A DNA stretch of 50,292 bases. Source: Bacteroidales bacterium. GTDB taxonomy: Bacteria > Bacteroidota > Bacteroidia > Bacteroidales > Lentimicrobiaceae. Position numbers and translations under genes: made by a program. Below the pieces are notes generated by a model. That model ran no database searches. It was given only the letters and a program-made list of their open reading frames with translations, and was not told where the DNA came from. Shown one piece after another: positions 1 to 9,302 of this stretch. The DNA lies in contig JALHHH010000043.1 of the NCBI GenBank assembly GCA_022837485.1, forward strand, positions 5,515 to 55,806, in the 5' to 3' direction. Positions within the stretch are counted from its first letter, which is position 1, and each line of letters begins with the position of its first letter.

Positions 1-1931
1 CCTGCCGGGGCAATTATGTTTTCAATCTTAGCGCTGAATTCTTTAATGAAATCGTTGTTTTCTGAACCTGGCACTTCAGACATGCCCACGGGTCCGGCTT
101 TTGGCGAAAGTGTTATTTTATCATCTTCCAACCCTGTAAATCCGGTGAGGGGTTGAAGTTCTTCCAGGCTAACACCACTACTGTTGATGATTTCGAGCCT
201 GGTAATCGTTTGTCTGCTGTTATAGAAAATTCGGACCATGGCATCATTGTCACCTTTTACGATTAATAACTGTATACCGTAAGATATAACCTCAGGCTGA
301 CGGATGCTGAAACCCAGTTTGGCGAGGATGGCTATAACAGTTGCCAACAGTTTATCTGCAAACCCGGAGGCTTCATCCGTTTTATTCGTAATAGTTTCCG
401 CATTTTCCAATGCAGTAAGGTTTTGTTCACCGGCGGCCCGCAATATTCTGGTTTCGTCATAACCGGGAGGGTCGATCAGCAGCAAATGTTTTTTCGCGCG
501 GGTGATGGCTGTGTAGAGCCACCTCAGGTATCCTGTGCTGTTGAAGCTTACGTTTGTCCGGCACATGACAAGGGCATCGCCCCATTCGCCACCCTGTGCC
601 TTGTGCCCGGTAAGTGCATAACCGAACTTAACCCTGAGTGCATTGAAGAAAAGATCTGACTTCAGGGCAGTCACAAAGTCAACACTCCGGTCATTGCGTT
701 CCGCAAACCGTTTTTTGAAATCAACCAGCATGGCAACGCTCTCCACGTATGACAAGTCCCTGCGGTGCGAAAAGAGAACATTATCCAGGATCATACATTT
801 TATGTCGGTTAAGCCGTTCTGGTCCTCAAAACGTATTACGGCCTCCCTGAAGCGGAGGTTAACACTTGCCGTTTTCTGTGAAGGATTGTTTTTTAGCGGC
901 AGCCTGACTGTTACTTTATGATCATGAATCAGGGCATTGTTTACTTCTGTAAGGGTCCCGATCTCCCCGTTGAGTAGTTCCTTCGAGAACTTATAATTAT
1001 TTTTAACGACCACCAACCGGTCGCCGGGCATGGGTTTTTCCGGATTACCGGGAAATATCTTACTGCGTATAGCGGCATTGACACTGCTGACAATCCTGTT
1101 GGAATATGCAATAACCACGGCCTGATCGTACCGCTTGCCGGCCCTTTGCAAAAACTGCGGAACCACCTCGTCATGATTGATGAAAATGACATCTTTCCCC
1201 TTTTCGAGCGGGGGTAATCCATACCGGTTCAGCCTCAGTGCTTCCCGGAGGTTTGTGGCATTCCGGATAATTGTGCCGTGTTTATCCTGGCGCACTACTT
1301 CTGTCAACTCATATTCGTTCAGCGAAAGCCTGAAATTCTTTTGAAGATAAGCGGCATCCAGCGCCGGGGAAAACGGCATGCCCACCGGCGGCAACTGGGC
1401 TGAATCACCTGAAAAGATAATCTTTCTCCCGGTACTTGCAGGATCAGTAAAAACGTAGGTAATGAAGTCGTTTAACAGGAAGCCGCTGCCGAATTTCATC
1501 AGGTCGTTCTCTTCAAATACATTGGAAACCATTGAGGCCTCGTCAATGATAAAAACGGCATTCGTGGCATGGTCATTGGATTCCAGTCCAAAGAATATTT
1601 TATTGATATCATACTCTTCGCCCGCGTAGGTGGCTACATCGCGGAGTTTAAGGTCCCCGTAAAGCAAACGGTGAATGGTATAAGCCTGCTTTCCTGTCTT
1701 TTCACAGAGAATCCGGGCAGCCCGGCCGGTGGGTGCCGCCAGGATAACCTCCCTGTCGGCGGCACACAGATAACCGGCTAACCCATTTATCATAAAAGTT
1801 TTTCCGGTTCCCGCATATCCCCTGAGCAGAAATATTTTATCATCGCTTTCAAAAAAATGATCAAGCGCGCTGACAAGGGCCTCCTGATCCCGTGTAAGGT
1901 TATAGTCGCTTAAAAAATTCCTTAATGTCAT
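1..1931 (-). CDS. RecD-like ATP-dependent DNA helicase (partial, cut by window edge)
   Basis: Superfamily 1B helicase. I translated the minus strand from the ATG at 1929-1931; the frame stays open to base 1, so at least 643 residues are present and the C-terminus lies outside the window. Visible motifs: Walker A GYAGTGKT (residues 38-45), motif Ia APTGRAARIL, Walker B FIIDEAS, a SGDSAQLPPVG motif III, and the UvrD_C_2 signature GHKAQGGEW followed by YTAITRAKKHLLL. About 120 further residues follow the helicase core. It would unwind DNA 5'-3' using ATP; the physiological role is not clear from context. It is a paralogue of the shorter helicase at 14969-16324. No partner gene overlaps its start: about 480 bases separate it from the divergent peptidase gene. 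Confidence 0.9.
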   Translation of the reverse strand, partial: MTLRNFLSDYNLTRDQEALVSALDHFFESDDKIFLLRGYAGTGKTFMINGLAGYLCAADREVILAAPTGRAARILCEKTGKQAYTIHRLLYGDLKLRDVATYAGEEYDINKIFFGLESNDHATNAVFIIDEASMVSNVFEENDLMKFGSGFLLNDFITYVFTDPASTGRKIIFSGDSAQLPPVGMPFSPALDAAYLQKNFRLSLNEYELTEVVRQDKHGTIIRNATNLREALRLNRYGLPPLEKGKDVIFINHDEVVPQFLQRAGKRYDQAVVIAYSNRIVSSVNAAIRSKIFPGNPEKPMPGDRLVVVKNNYKFSKELLNGEIGTLTEVNNALIHDHKVTVRLPLKNNPSQKTASVNLRFREAVIRFEDQNGLTDIKCMILDNVLFSHRRDLSYVESVAMLVDFKKRFAERNDRSVDFVTALKSDLFFNALRVKFGYALTGHKAQGGEWGDALVMCRTNVSFNSTGYLRWLYTAITRAKKHLLLIDPPGYDETRILRAAGEQNLTALENAETITNKTDEASGFADKLLATVIAILAKLGFSIRQPEVISYGIQLLIVKGDNDAMVRIFYNSRQTITRLEIINSSGVSLEELQPLTGFTGLEDDKITLSPKAGPVGMSEVPGSENNDFIKEFSAKIENIIAPA

Positions 1932-2415
1932 AAAAATTCAATGTTGCCAACTCCTGAAATGCATAATTCTCCGGCAGGATGGGCCCGTTGATTTAATGAA
2001 AACACATCCTGAAAAGGCTGTTTTTGCTCCCGGACCATTCGGTGAACCGTACTTTCAGCATTAAAAATAAGCATGTTTTCAATAGATTCCACAAACAAGC
2101 GGCTATTTCATTATACTGACAGTGAACACAATAGACCGGCATGAAGTTTTCAACTTATTAAAATTGAGGCTTCAGGGTAATTTATCCTGTAACGGTATCA
2201 GAAAAAATCTGAAAAAAAACCGGCAGTTACTTTGGTTTTAAAAAATGTTGTAAATTGTGGCTATCTAAAAGACCAGCGCAAACGATGATAACCCCCCCGC
2301 ATTTATGATACGCGGGAAGTATACTGAATCAGTCTATAATTATACACAGTAAAGGTTTATCGGGTTACATTATGCTGATTGTTACTAACAAGGCTATACA
2401 TTAAAATAAGTTGAT
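1932..2415. other. Intergenic region between divergent genes
   Basis: 484 bases between the divergent starts of the helicase and the M48 peptidase. No open frame of useful length and no RNA gene seen. It must hold both promoters, but I find no exact TAnnTTTG box; the nearest is an imperfect TACTTTG at about 2228. A weak GC hairpin (CCCGC...GCGGG) sits near 2290-2310. Confidence 0.5.
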
Positions 2416-3666
2416 ATGAAATATGACAATCTTCGGATCCCTCTTGAACAGCAACTGGGCAATGAACTTTTTGAAACCCTGGAGGGTGAAATTCTGATTG
2501 ATATCATGACCGAAGGGCGCGTGGAAGGCTCATCGTTTGACTACCACAGCATTCTGCAGGGCCACAGCTTTAAGGCCTCACCGGAACTTGCCCCCGGTTT
2601 GTACGGTGTATTTCAGGAAGTAAAGGAGACCCTTGAATTTGACGAGCCCCTCGACTTTTTCATCAACAACTCCCCTGAGCTGAACGCTTTTGCCGTGGCC
2701 TCCCTGATTCCTGACAAGCCCCATATCGTCAACATCAATTCGGGCCTTGTTGAAATGCTTACTGACCGCGAACTGAGGTTTATCGCCGGACACGAAATCG
2801 GCCACATCATCAGCCGCAACGCCAACATCATGAACCTGATCAGGTTTGTTTTTCCCGATGAAGGCAGAATTCCCGTTTTGCTCCGTCACAAAATCAACCT
2901 CTGGCAGAAGCTGTCGGAACTTACCGCCGACCGTTTCGGCTACATTGCCTGCAACGACCTGGCGAGCTGCATCTCGGGGTTTTTCAAAGTGGCCAGCGGG
3001 TTAAACAGCACCCGGGTAAAGTTCGATTACAAAGCCTACCTTGAGGAGAATGAGAAGATCCTGACGATGTTCCGCGCCAACGGGGCCGGCAATAACCTCT
3101 CCCACCCCATCAATCCGATCAGGATCAAGTCCATTGAGCTTTTCGATGCGTCGAACCTGAAGAAGAGCGTTTTCAAGGAAGAAGAGCCCGAACCCGATAC
3201 AGCCCTTAACCAGGCCATTGACGAACTTACCAAAACCCTGCTGGTGCTGAGCAGTTCGCCCCTTGACCAGTACCGCAAGCAATTTGTGGCCACCGCGGGC
3301 CTCATTATGTCGAACATCGACAGCGAGATCAACGACGATGAGTACGAAACCATCCTGAATACCCTGAGCAATTTTACCATTTTCCCGGCCGATTACCTGA
3401 AAAGCATCGTGGAAAGCGGAAAAGTGAGTGAATTGTTCGGTGAAGCCGTCAACCGCATCCTTGAAATCAATCCCGGCGACCGCTACGCCATGTTCAACAT
3501 GCTGATCAGCATCGCTCACAGCGATAAGCGCATCACCAAACCTGAAATTGCCTTTTTGTTCGATATCGGCACCCAGGCCTTCGGCATGTCGCGAAAGGAA
3601 GTGGCGCAGCTGATCGCCGAGAATGTACAGCGTGAATTTTATCCGGATTTGTATGGGGCGGGGTGA
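2416..3666 (+). CDS. M48-family zinc metallopeptidase with C-terminal TerB-like domain
   Basis: 416 residues. The gluzincin motif HEIGH is at residues 126-130 and the downstream third zinc ligand is probably E168 in SELTAD, as expected for M48 peptidases. No signal peptide or transmembrane helix is visible, unlike HtpX, so this is probably a cytosolic protease. The C-terminal 130 residues are helical with acidic turns (SNIDSEINDDEYE and AHSDKRITKPEIAF), a pattern of TerB-type tellurite-resistance domains. Base composition is that of the core genome, in clear contrast to the AT-rich CRISPR operon starting 78 bases downstream. Substrate unknown. The start is the first ATG in the frame. Confidence 0.8.
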   Translation: MKYDNLRIPLEQQLGNELFETLEGEILIDIMTEGRVEGSSFDYHSILQGHSFKASPELAPGLYGVFQEVKETLEFDEPLDFFINNSPELNAFAVASLIPDKPHIVNINSGLVEMLTDRELRFIAGHEIGHIISRNANIMNLIRFVFPDEGRIPVLLRHKINLWQKLSELTADRFGYIACNDLASCISGFFKVASGLNSTRVKFDYKAYLEENEKILTMFRANGAGNNLSHPINPIRIKSIELFDASNLKKSVFKEEEPEPDTALNQAIDELTKTLLVLSSSPLDQYRKQFVATAGLIMSNIDSEINDDEYETILNTLSNFTIFPADYLKSIVESGKVSELFGEAVNRILEINPGDRYAMFNMLISIAHSDKRITKPEIAFLFDIGTQAFGMSRKEVAQLIAENVQREFYPDLYGAG

Positions 3667-3698
3667 AAGGGGGTGAATTAGGAAATCAGAAAAAAATG

Positions 3699-3713
3699 TT
3701 CCAATGTTTGGAA
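3699..3713. promoter_or_regulatory. Inverted repeat upstream of the cas10 operon, possible operator
   Basis: TTCCAA-TGT-TTGGAA is a perfect 6-bp inverted repeat with a 3-bp spacer, 31 bases before the cas10 start, in an otherwise AT-rich 78-base leader. Its size and position fit a repressor site or a site overlapping the promoter. No regulator gene is adjacent, so the role is inferred from position only. Confidence 0.35.
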
Positions 3714-3744
3714 ATAAATATATTAACCATGTAAATAAATCAAA

Positions 3745-5202
3745 ATGAGTAATAATAGAACTGCAATCCTTTTTGATTCAACCTCAATACAACAATATGT
3801 ATTTGGATCGAACAAACTTAAAGACAATCTGGGAGCGTCCTATATTGTTGAAAATATCTACAACAGATTAAATGATCGAAATGATTTGGAAACAGGGTAT
3901 ATAGGAGGTGGTAATGCACTTTTATTTGCCAAGTCTGAAGTAGATGCAAAAAGAATTATTAATGAGTTTACAAAAGACGTATTATCAGAATTCCCGGGTG
4001 TATCTCTTGCTGTTGCCATTTTACCGGACTTTGGAAAAGTGGACACGGATTATTCAGATAAGATCAAGAGAATTTTTAAAGAATTGGCTATTAACAAAGG
4101 CAAGTTTATTCCAATTAATACGATTCCTTCTCATGGTATAACTGATGTTTGTCGTTTTTCATCTTTATCTGTTGAATTGATTGAAAGACACCGTAATCAA
4201 CAAAACGTTGAAATAGCTTTGATCTCCGCTACCACTGCTACTAAGAGGAATTATGAAGAACAAGCAAGGGAAGAGGAAAGTAACTTGCTGAACAGAGCAG
4301 GATTAAATAATTATTCTTTCCCTTCTGAATTTGAAAAGCTTGGTCAGAAGAAATATGAAGACTCTCATATCGCTGTAGTGCACATCGATGGCAATGGTTT
4401 TGGTGAAATATTTCGAAATCTTAGGACATTGGACGAAACGAAGGTACTTTCCGAAGAGGTAAAAAATGCTGTGGTTGAAGCTTTTGTTTATTGTTTATCG
4501 GAATATAACAATAACACAGAGGCCTTTACTGATATTGTAGCCTTGGATGCAAATAATTTTTTACCAATTAGGCCGGTTATACTTGGTGGAGATGATGTAA
4601 CATTCGTATGTCACGGAAAGCTCGGTATTTGGTTTGCTGAGAAATTTGTAGAAAAATTCACTTCAAATACATTTACAAAAGGAGATTTAACCATCCCATA
4701 TAGCTGTTGCGCTGGAGTTGCCATAGTAAAAGAAAAGTATCCTTTTTACAGGGCTTATCAGATGGCTGAATCTTTATGCATCAGTGCAAAAAAGAAAAAC
4801 AAAACAGAAGGTGGAAATTGGATTGATTTTCAGTTTGCCTACAGTGGTCTTGGTAACTCTTTGGATGAAATAAGAGAGTTCCAATATTCTGATCTTTCAG
4901 ACAGTGCAAGCATCATCAGCCGACCTTATCGCCTTGACGAAAACAATGGGAATGCTGGATTGGATCAGCTAAAAATACTAGCTTTATCCTTAAATAAGAG
5001 TCTGCCGAAATCTAAAATTAAGGGATTGCGAGAAGCTCTAAATCGTGATGACGAATCAATGAAAGAGTACATAGAACATCTTAAAAATCAACATGAAGAT
5101 TTCAAATTTGAATTTTTTGGAAATGGGGCACCTGAAAATTTGCCATTTTTTGATTTGATTGAGTTGATCGAAGTTTATCCTGTTAATCTTTTAAATGCTT
5201 GA
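3745..5202 (+). CDS. cas10: Small Cas10-like type III CRISPR protein, cyclase-competent, no HD domain
   Basis: 485 residues. Cas10 is the large subunit of type III effector complexes and makes cyclic oligoadenylates on target-RNA binding. Starting with TAILFDSTSIQQYVFGSNKL, the protein enters directly into the first palm domain (GGGN at residues 54-57). The second palm has HIDGNGFGEIF (213-223, likely metal-binding D215) and the catalytic GGDD at 281-284. A helical C-terminal region follows. The N-terminal HD nuclease domain of typical Cas10 proteins is absent, which explains the short length, so ssDNA cleavage is not expected while nucleotide cyclisation is. It is the first gene of a coupled operon of Cas7/Cas5-type genes; the next ATG is two bases after its stop. 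Subtype III-D is inferred from the companions Csx10, Csx19 and the TIGR03986-type protein. The gene is AT-rich. Confidence 0.88.
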   Translation: MSNNRTAILFDSTSIQQYVFGSNKLKDNLGASYIVENIYNRLNDRNDLETGYIGGGNALLFAKSEVDAKRIINEFTKDVLSEFPGVSLAVAILPDFGKVDTDYSDKIKRIFKELAINKGKFIPINTIPSHGITDVCRFSSLSVELIERHRNQQNVEIALISATTATKRNYEEQAREEESNLLNRAGLNNYSFPSEFEKLGQKKYEDSHIAVVHIDGNGFGEIFRNLRTLDETKVLSEEVKNAVVEAFVYCLSEYNNNTEAFTDIVALDANNFLPIRPVILGGDDVTFVCHGKLGIWFAEKFVEKFTSNTFTKGDLTIPYSCCAGVAIVKEKYPFYRAYQMAESLCISAKKKNKTEGGNWIDFQFAYSGLGNSLDEIREFQYSDLSDSASIISRPYRLDENNGNAGLDQLKILALSLNKSLPKSKIKGLREALNRDDESMKEYIEHLKNQHEDFKFEFFGNGAPENLPFFDLIELIEVYPVNLLNA

Positions 5203-5204
5203 TT

Positions 5205-5810
5205 ATGGCACAGAAAAATTTTACCTTAACCATTAATCTGTTATCAGATACTCTTATTGGCAATGCTGAGGGATATGGAGCAATAATAGATAAAGATTCT
5301 GTATTTGACGAGGTTGGTTTGCCTTTTATTCCGGGGAAAAGAGTGAAAGGAATTCTCAGGGAGCAAGCAGAGTTATACGTCAGGTATGGCGAAATAAATA
5401 TTGACAATTTCATTGAAGATGTATTTGGTATGGCTGGTCAAACAGATAAAAAAAATGAAAGACTCAGTGTATCAAATTTTATGCTTGATGATTATCAAAA
5501 TAATAAATCATGGATACAAGGACTTATAAAGACAAATGCTTTATCCAAATCTGAAGTCCAGGAGTATTTTACTTCGATGCGCATGATGACAAGAATTGAC
5601 AGCGATGGTATAGCGTCCGATACCTCATTAAGGACATTCAGAGTTTTAAAAAAGGGGCTGGTTTTTATTGGTGAAGTAGGATTTGATTCAAATTTACTTC
5701 CTCATTTTGAGAAAATTGTCTCTTTGACAAGAAGAATCGGATCATCAAGAAACAGAGGCATGGGTCATATTAAATGCACATTACAGGAAAAGACAAAAGG
5801 TAATTCTTAA
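5205..5810 (+). CDS. cas7: Single Cas7-type RAMP protein (Csm3-like)
   Basis: 201 residues. Cas7 subunits form the backbone of type III complexes and cut target RNA. The RAMP N-terminal motif GLPFIPGKRVKGILREQAE is at about residues 38-56, preceded by IIDKDS, whose aspartates (D29, D31) are in the place of the catalytic Asp of Csm3 (GGVD...). The glycine-rich loop RRIGSSRNRGMGHI near residue 176 closes the fold. I start at the ATG at 5205, two bases after the cas10 stop; an in-frame TTG at 5199 is less likely. In type III-D2 as described, the equivalent Cas7 is fused to Cas5-Cas11; here it is a separate gene followed 14 bases later by csx10. Confidence 0.85.
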   Translation: MAQKNFTLTINLLSDTLIGNAEGYGAIIDKDSVFDEVGLPFIPGKRVKGILREQAELYVRYGEINIDNFIEDVFGMAGQTDKKNERLSVSNFMLDDYQNNKSWIQGLIKTNALSKSEVQEYFTSMRMMTRIDSDGIASDTSLRTFRVLKKGLVFIGEVGFDSNLLPHFEKIVSLTRRIGSSRNRGMGHIKCTLQEKTKGNS

Positions 5811-5824
5811 ATATTTTTAAAAAA

Positions 5825-7276
5825 ATGAGAACACTGAACTATACAATTACCACGCTTGAACCTTTGATTATCACAAGTCATTCTGATGACCCAAATATGT
5901 ATGAAACACTTCAATACATAAGAGGGACTGTAATTCAGGGTCTTGCTGCCCAGCAATACCTTAGAAATTATCCTGCTGATGATGATTTCACCAGGCTAAT
6001 TATTAAAGGAGGTTGTGTTTTTACCAATGCTTTTCCGGTTCACGGAAATTATGCATTTCAACCAGCACCCTTTGCTTTAGTTAAAGAGAAATATGATGAG
6101 GGGAAAGTGCATAATATGTTGCTTATCGAACCTGATATGCAAACAAAAGGAATTTCTAATATGGTTGCAATCCAAGTTAATGAGTTAAAGATACTTACTT
6201 TAAGAAAAGAAGTGAGGTTACACAATGAAATTGATGACACCAGGCGCACAACAAGTGAGGGCGTACTATTTAATTACCAGTCGGTTCCGGCAGGTATAGT
6301 ATTTAAGGGTCAAATTGTTGTAAAAGGATCAGACAATGATCTGAAAATAATAAAGGAACTGTTTTCGAAAGGTGAATATAGAATTGGAAGATCCTCAACC
6401 GCAGAATATGGATTGGTTCGGTTTGAATGGTTAGAAGATACGGTTACTGAGGATAGTATTGATAAAATAACGAAGGATTCCTCAGGAGTAGATTCCGATA
6501 GTAAGGCTATTCTAACTCTTCTGTCAGATACAATTGTTTTTAATGTAAATGGGTTCAGTAGCCTCTCTATCAACGACTTATCATCTTATTTAACAGAGGC
6601 CGGAGTTATAAAAGCAATATCACGAAAGGCCAGAATTGAAGGCTTTCTTAATATCTGGAAACTCAGAAAACCATCTGAAAATGTTTTTGCTGCAGGAAGT
6701 TCATTTTTGCTTGACAAAATGCCGGCAAATGTAAAGGAACTTCAGGAATCAGGACTCGGTGAACGAACACAGGAAGGATACGGGCAAGTAATCTTTGCCA
6801 GCGCAAACGATCTTAATCCTGAGTTGAAGGCTATGAAATTTAAATGGGATAATATAAATCAGAATCCAGAAGAAATACCTTCATTAACCAGGAAAATTTT
6901 AAAGTTCTCAAGATTAAATCGAAAGAAATCTCTGTTGATTGGTCAAGCAATTAAAGATGCAAACTCAACCAAAAAAGCTCCTAAAAATCATTTGGTCAGT
7001 AAACTAAAGATCTTGTCTCAAGACCCTGAAACATTCAGCAGGAATCTAAAATTATTAAGAGAAACTGCCCAGGGGCAACTTAAAACTGCCTTTATAGGAA
7101 ATAAAACCCTTCTTCAATTTTTAAATCAGCGGATTGAAAAATTTGATGAAATCTGCCCTTTAAAAGAAACAGTTGAGGAAACATATATCGACTTTTCTAA
7201 CAATGTAAATGAACTCAAGCAGGTTTATTTTGAGAACTATTTTAACCAACTTCGGAGAAATAATAACAAAAAATGA
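5825..7276 (+). CDS. csx10: Csx10-like Cas5-type protein with C-terminal helical Cas11-like region
   Basis: 483 residues. The N-terminal RAMP half has the Csx10/Cas5 pattern: LEPLIITS, YIRGTVIQGLAAQ at about residues 31-43, and a first glycine-rich loop RIGRSSTAEYGLVRFEW at about 184. A second RRM-like half ends in GLGERTQEGYGQVIF at about 310. Cas5-type subunits hold the 5' handle of the crRNA and cap the complex. From about residue 345 to the end the sequence is highly charged and helical, with no RAMP motif, which fits a fused small subunit (Cas11), as seen in III-D. The operon has no separate small-subunit gene, supporting that reading. The stop overlaps the next ATG (ATGA). Confidence 0.8.
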   Translation: MRTLNYTITTLEPLIITSHSDDPNMYETLQYIRGTVIQGLAAQQYLRNYPADDDFTRLIIKGGCVFTNAFPVHGNYAFQPAPFALVKEKYDEGKVHNMLLIEPDMQTKGISNMVAIQVNELKILTLRKEVRLHNEIDDTRRTTSEGVLFNYQSVPAGIVFKGQIVVKGSDNDLKIIKELFSKGEYRIGRSSTAEYGLVRFEWLEDTVTEDSIDKITKDSSGVDSDSKAILTLLSDTIVFNVNGFSSLSINDLSSYLTEAGVIKAISRKARIEGFLNIWKLRKPSENVFAAGSSFLLDKMPANVKELQESGLGERTQEGYGQVIFASANDLNPELKAMKFKWDNINQNPEEIPSLTRKILKFSRLNRKKSLLIGQAIKDANSTKKAPKNHLVSKLKILSQDPETFSRNLKLLRETAQGQLKTAFIGNKTLLQFLNQRIEKFDEICPLKETVEETYIDFSNNVNELKQVYFENYFNQLRRNNNKK

Positions 7277-8727
7277 TCATGGAAGACGGAAGGATAATTT
7301 TAAAAGCTAAACTCGCCAATTTAAGCCCTTTGGCTATTGGTTCCGGTATGGATGAACATACTGACAAAGATCTGGCTAAAACTCTTTACCATTTGGATGA
7401 GAAATATAACTTGCTCCCTTCTGAGAGAATCATTGAGCATTCGCATATAAAAGAATTGCCATTTATTCCTGCGGCGGGTTTTTTAGGAAAAATTTCCAGT
7501 CTTGTTAACAAAGAAAATGACCCTGATTTAACAGCATATTGGGGCGAATCTGAGAAATCGGCTTCATTTATTGATTGCAGTGATTTATTTATTTGCAAAC
7601 TGCCCGATGGAATTAACCTTAGAAATGGAACCATTGAAGAAGTCAGGGATGGAATCAGGTTAAATTCAACTACCGGACTTGTTGCAAAAGGTGCTAAATT
7701 TGATTATGAAGTTCTGCCACCAGGTGCTGAATTTGAATTGACAATGGAGTTCAGAGTTCAAAGTAATTACAAATTAGCCTTTGATCTGGTCTCAAAAATT
7801 AAAATACTTATTGAATCAGGTTTTCAGGTTGGCGCTAAAACAACCAATGGGTTCGGCCTTTTAAAAGGGCAGGCTTCAATTTTTTCTATTGACTTTAATA
7901 TCCCGGATCAGTTCAACCGCTGGGTAGAAAATGATTTCTCAAAACTTAGACCTTTGGAAACACAAAGTATTCCAATTGAATCATCTGATTTTAAAATTGA
8001 TGCTACCTTTCGAATAAAAAATTCATTGATTATCCGCTCTTATAGCAAGGATCCTGCACTTCCGGATGCAACACACCTTAAATCAGGTAGCAGAAATATT
8101 CTTTCAGGTTCATCAGTAAAAGGAACTTTGCGGTCAAGAGCCGAAAGAATTTTAAATACCATCAATCCAAATGCTGCAGTTAATAATACATTTCTTGCAG
8201 GTTTATTTGGTGATGTTGAGAAAGAGGGAGATGGGGAAACTGTGAAAAAAGATGGATATACAGTTCCTTCAAGAGTTTTTGTCAATGAGGTTTTAATTGA
8301 TAATTCCACAATAAAGGAGGAGATACAAACTCGTATTCAGATTGATCGGTTTACCGGAGGGACAGTCGTTGGGGCATTGCTTGAAGAAGTGCCTGTATTC
8401 CCTGTCAAAGAAACAGAACAGATAAAAAACCTTGTAATCAGAATTGTTGACCCACAGCCTGCCGATAAGGGATTGCTGTTATTGCTGCTAAAAGACCTGT
8501 GGACTTCAGATTTGCCGATTGGTGGTGAAAAAGCAATTGGGAGAGGCGTACTGGAAGGAGTTACTGCCATTGTTACAGATGGGAACAAGAAATATCAATT
8601 CCCTGATATATTTGAGAAACCAGAAGAAATTGAAAGTTTGCAGGCTTATGTAACTATTCTGAACCAGCCTTCTATTAATGAATATTATAGCAAAAGATTA
8701 AATCATTATAAAAACAGGAAAAAATGA
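7273..8727 (+). CDS. Double Cas7 RAMP protein (Cas7-2x)
   Basis: 484 residues with two RAMP units in tandem. Unit 1 (about 8-205): LSPLAIGSGMDEHTDKDL, LPFIPAAGFLGKI, and a glycine-rich loop VGAKTTNGFGLLKG near 185. Unit 2 (about 240-450): ILSGSSVKGTLRSRAERI near 277, the Csm3-type IDRFTGGTVVGALLEE near 355, and the loop DLPIGGEKAIGRGVLEG near 412. Each unit would occupy one backbone position on the crRNA; possible catalytic aspartates lie in SGMDEHTD for unit 1 and SKDPALPDAT for unit 2. A two-Cas7 fusion is a hallmark of III-D2 complexes. The gene overlaps both neighbours by 4 bases, so translation is probably coupled. A second in-frame ATG lies 6 bases inside. Confidence 0.83.
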   Translation: MIMEDGRIILKAKLANLSPLAIGSGMDEHTDKDLAKTLYHLDEKYNLLPSERIIEHSHIKELPFIPAAGFLGKISSLVNKENDPDLTAYWGESEKSASFIDCSDLFICKLPDGINLRNGTIEEVRDGIRLNSTTGLVAKGAKFDYEVLPPGAEFELTMEFRVQSNYKLAFDLVSKIKILIESGFQVGAKTTNGFGLLKGQASIFSIDFNIPDQFNRWVENDFSKLRPLETQSIPIESSDFKIDATFRIKNSLIIRSYSKDPALPDATHLKSGSRNILSGSSVKGTLRSRAERILNTINPNAAVNNTFLAGLFGDVEKEGDGETVKKDGYTVPSRVFVNEVLIDNSTIKEEIQTRIQIDRFTGGTVVGALLEEVPVFPVKETEQIKNLVIRIVDPQPADKGLLLLLLKDLWTSDLPIGGEKAIGRGVLEGVTAIVTDGNKKYQFPDIFEKPEEIESLQAYVTILNQPSINEYYSKRLNHYKNRKK

Positions 8728-9302
8728 AGACCAACGGACTAAATAAATCTAACATATTATCAAATGTTAAACCATTGGTAATCAATTCTGACCAGGATGT
8801 TCTTCGAGAATTTACGGGGAATGGATGGTTTATCGCATACCTTTTTCACAAGGTAATAATCGGCCAATTTATTTATGGAGCCTTTGATTATTTTCAGAAA
8901 GAAAAAGGCGATGTACAAATCGAAAATCTCATTAAGTTAAGGATTTTCAATACCAATTCGGAGCTCTATGTTTGGCGGACAAATTTAGGTGGATTCAAAG
9001 GCAGGCTGCGCACAGATGGCGATGGTTCACCAACTGATGTAGTTGATGCAAACCAGGTCATTTTCGGTACAGAAGCAAAATCATTAGATGATAATTATGT
9101 AAAAATAACAGAGAAACGTGGAACAGAAATTATTCTTCCATTGAATAAAATCGGCATATCCTGCGATCAAATTAATGATAAAGATGGCCGGTTATGTATT
9201 CACACACGGAATTACATAGGTGTTATTGAAGAAACGGGCCAGGCAACCTACGAAGATGTTCGTTTTGTTGAATTTTTAAAGTACCAGGAGGATAAATCAT
9301 GA
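8724..9302 (+). CDS. csx19: Csx19-like type III-D accessory subunit (TIGR03984-type)
   Basis: 192 residues, without RAMP motifs. The C-terminal stretch RNYIGVIEETGQATYEDVRF and following FVEFLKY matches the conserved end I know from the TIGR03984/Csx19 family (arginine-Asn-Tyr, Gly-x-Ala, Asp-x-Arg-Phe). Csx19 is found in type III-D loci and in the effector complex; its biochemical role is not settled. It overlaps the preceding and following cas genes by 4 bases each, so equal co-translation with the complex is likely. Identification rests on the C-terminal motif, position and length. Confidence 0.75.
   Translation: MKTNGLNKSNILSNVKPLVINSDQDVLREFTGNGWFIAYLFHKVIIGQFIYGAFDYFQKEKGDVQIENLIKLRIFNTNSELYVWRTNLGGFKGRLRTDGDGSPTDVVDANQVIFGTEAKSLDDNYVKITEKRGTEIILPLNKIGISCDQINDKDGRLCIHTRNYIGVIEETGQATYEDVRFVEFLKYQEDKS
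9286..9291 (+). promoter_or_regulatory. Strong Shine-Dalgarno AGGAGG inside csx19
   Basis: A perfect AGGAGG lies 7 bases before the ATG at 9299, within the last codons of csx19. Such purine-rich sites are uncommon in Bacteroidota and are not seen before the other genes of this operon. It fixes the start of the downstream gene and may boost or re-initiate its translation. Confidence 0.6.

Noticed and set aside
423..921. Plus-strand frames in the first kilobase
   Set aside because: They are shadows of the minus-strand RecD-like helicase, which has clear motifs throughout.
3001..3519. 172-codon minus-strand frame in the M48 gene
   Set aside because: Antisense shadow in G/C-ending codons; the plus strand carries the HEIGH motif and a continuous family-like protein.
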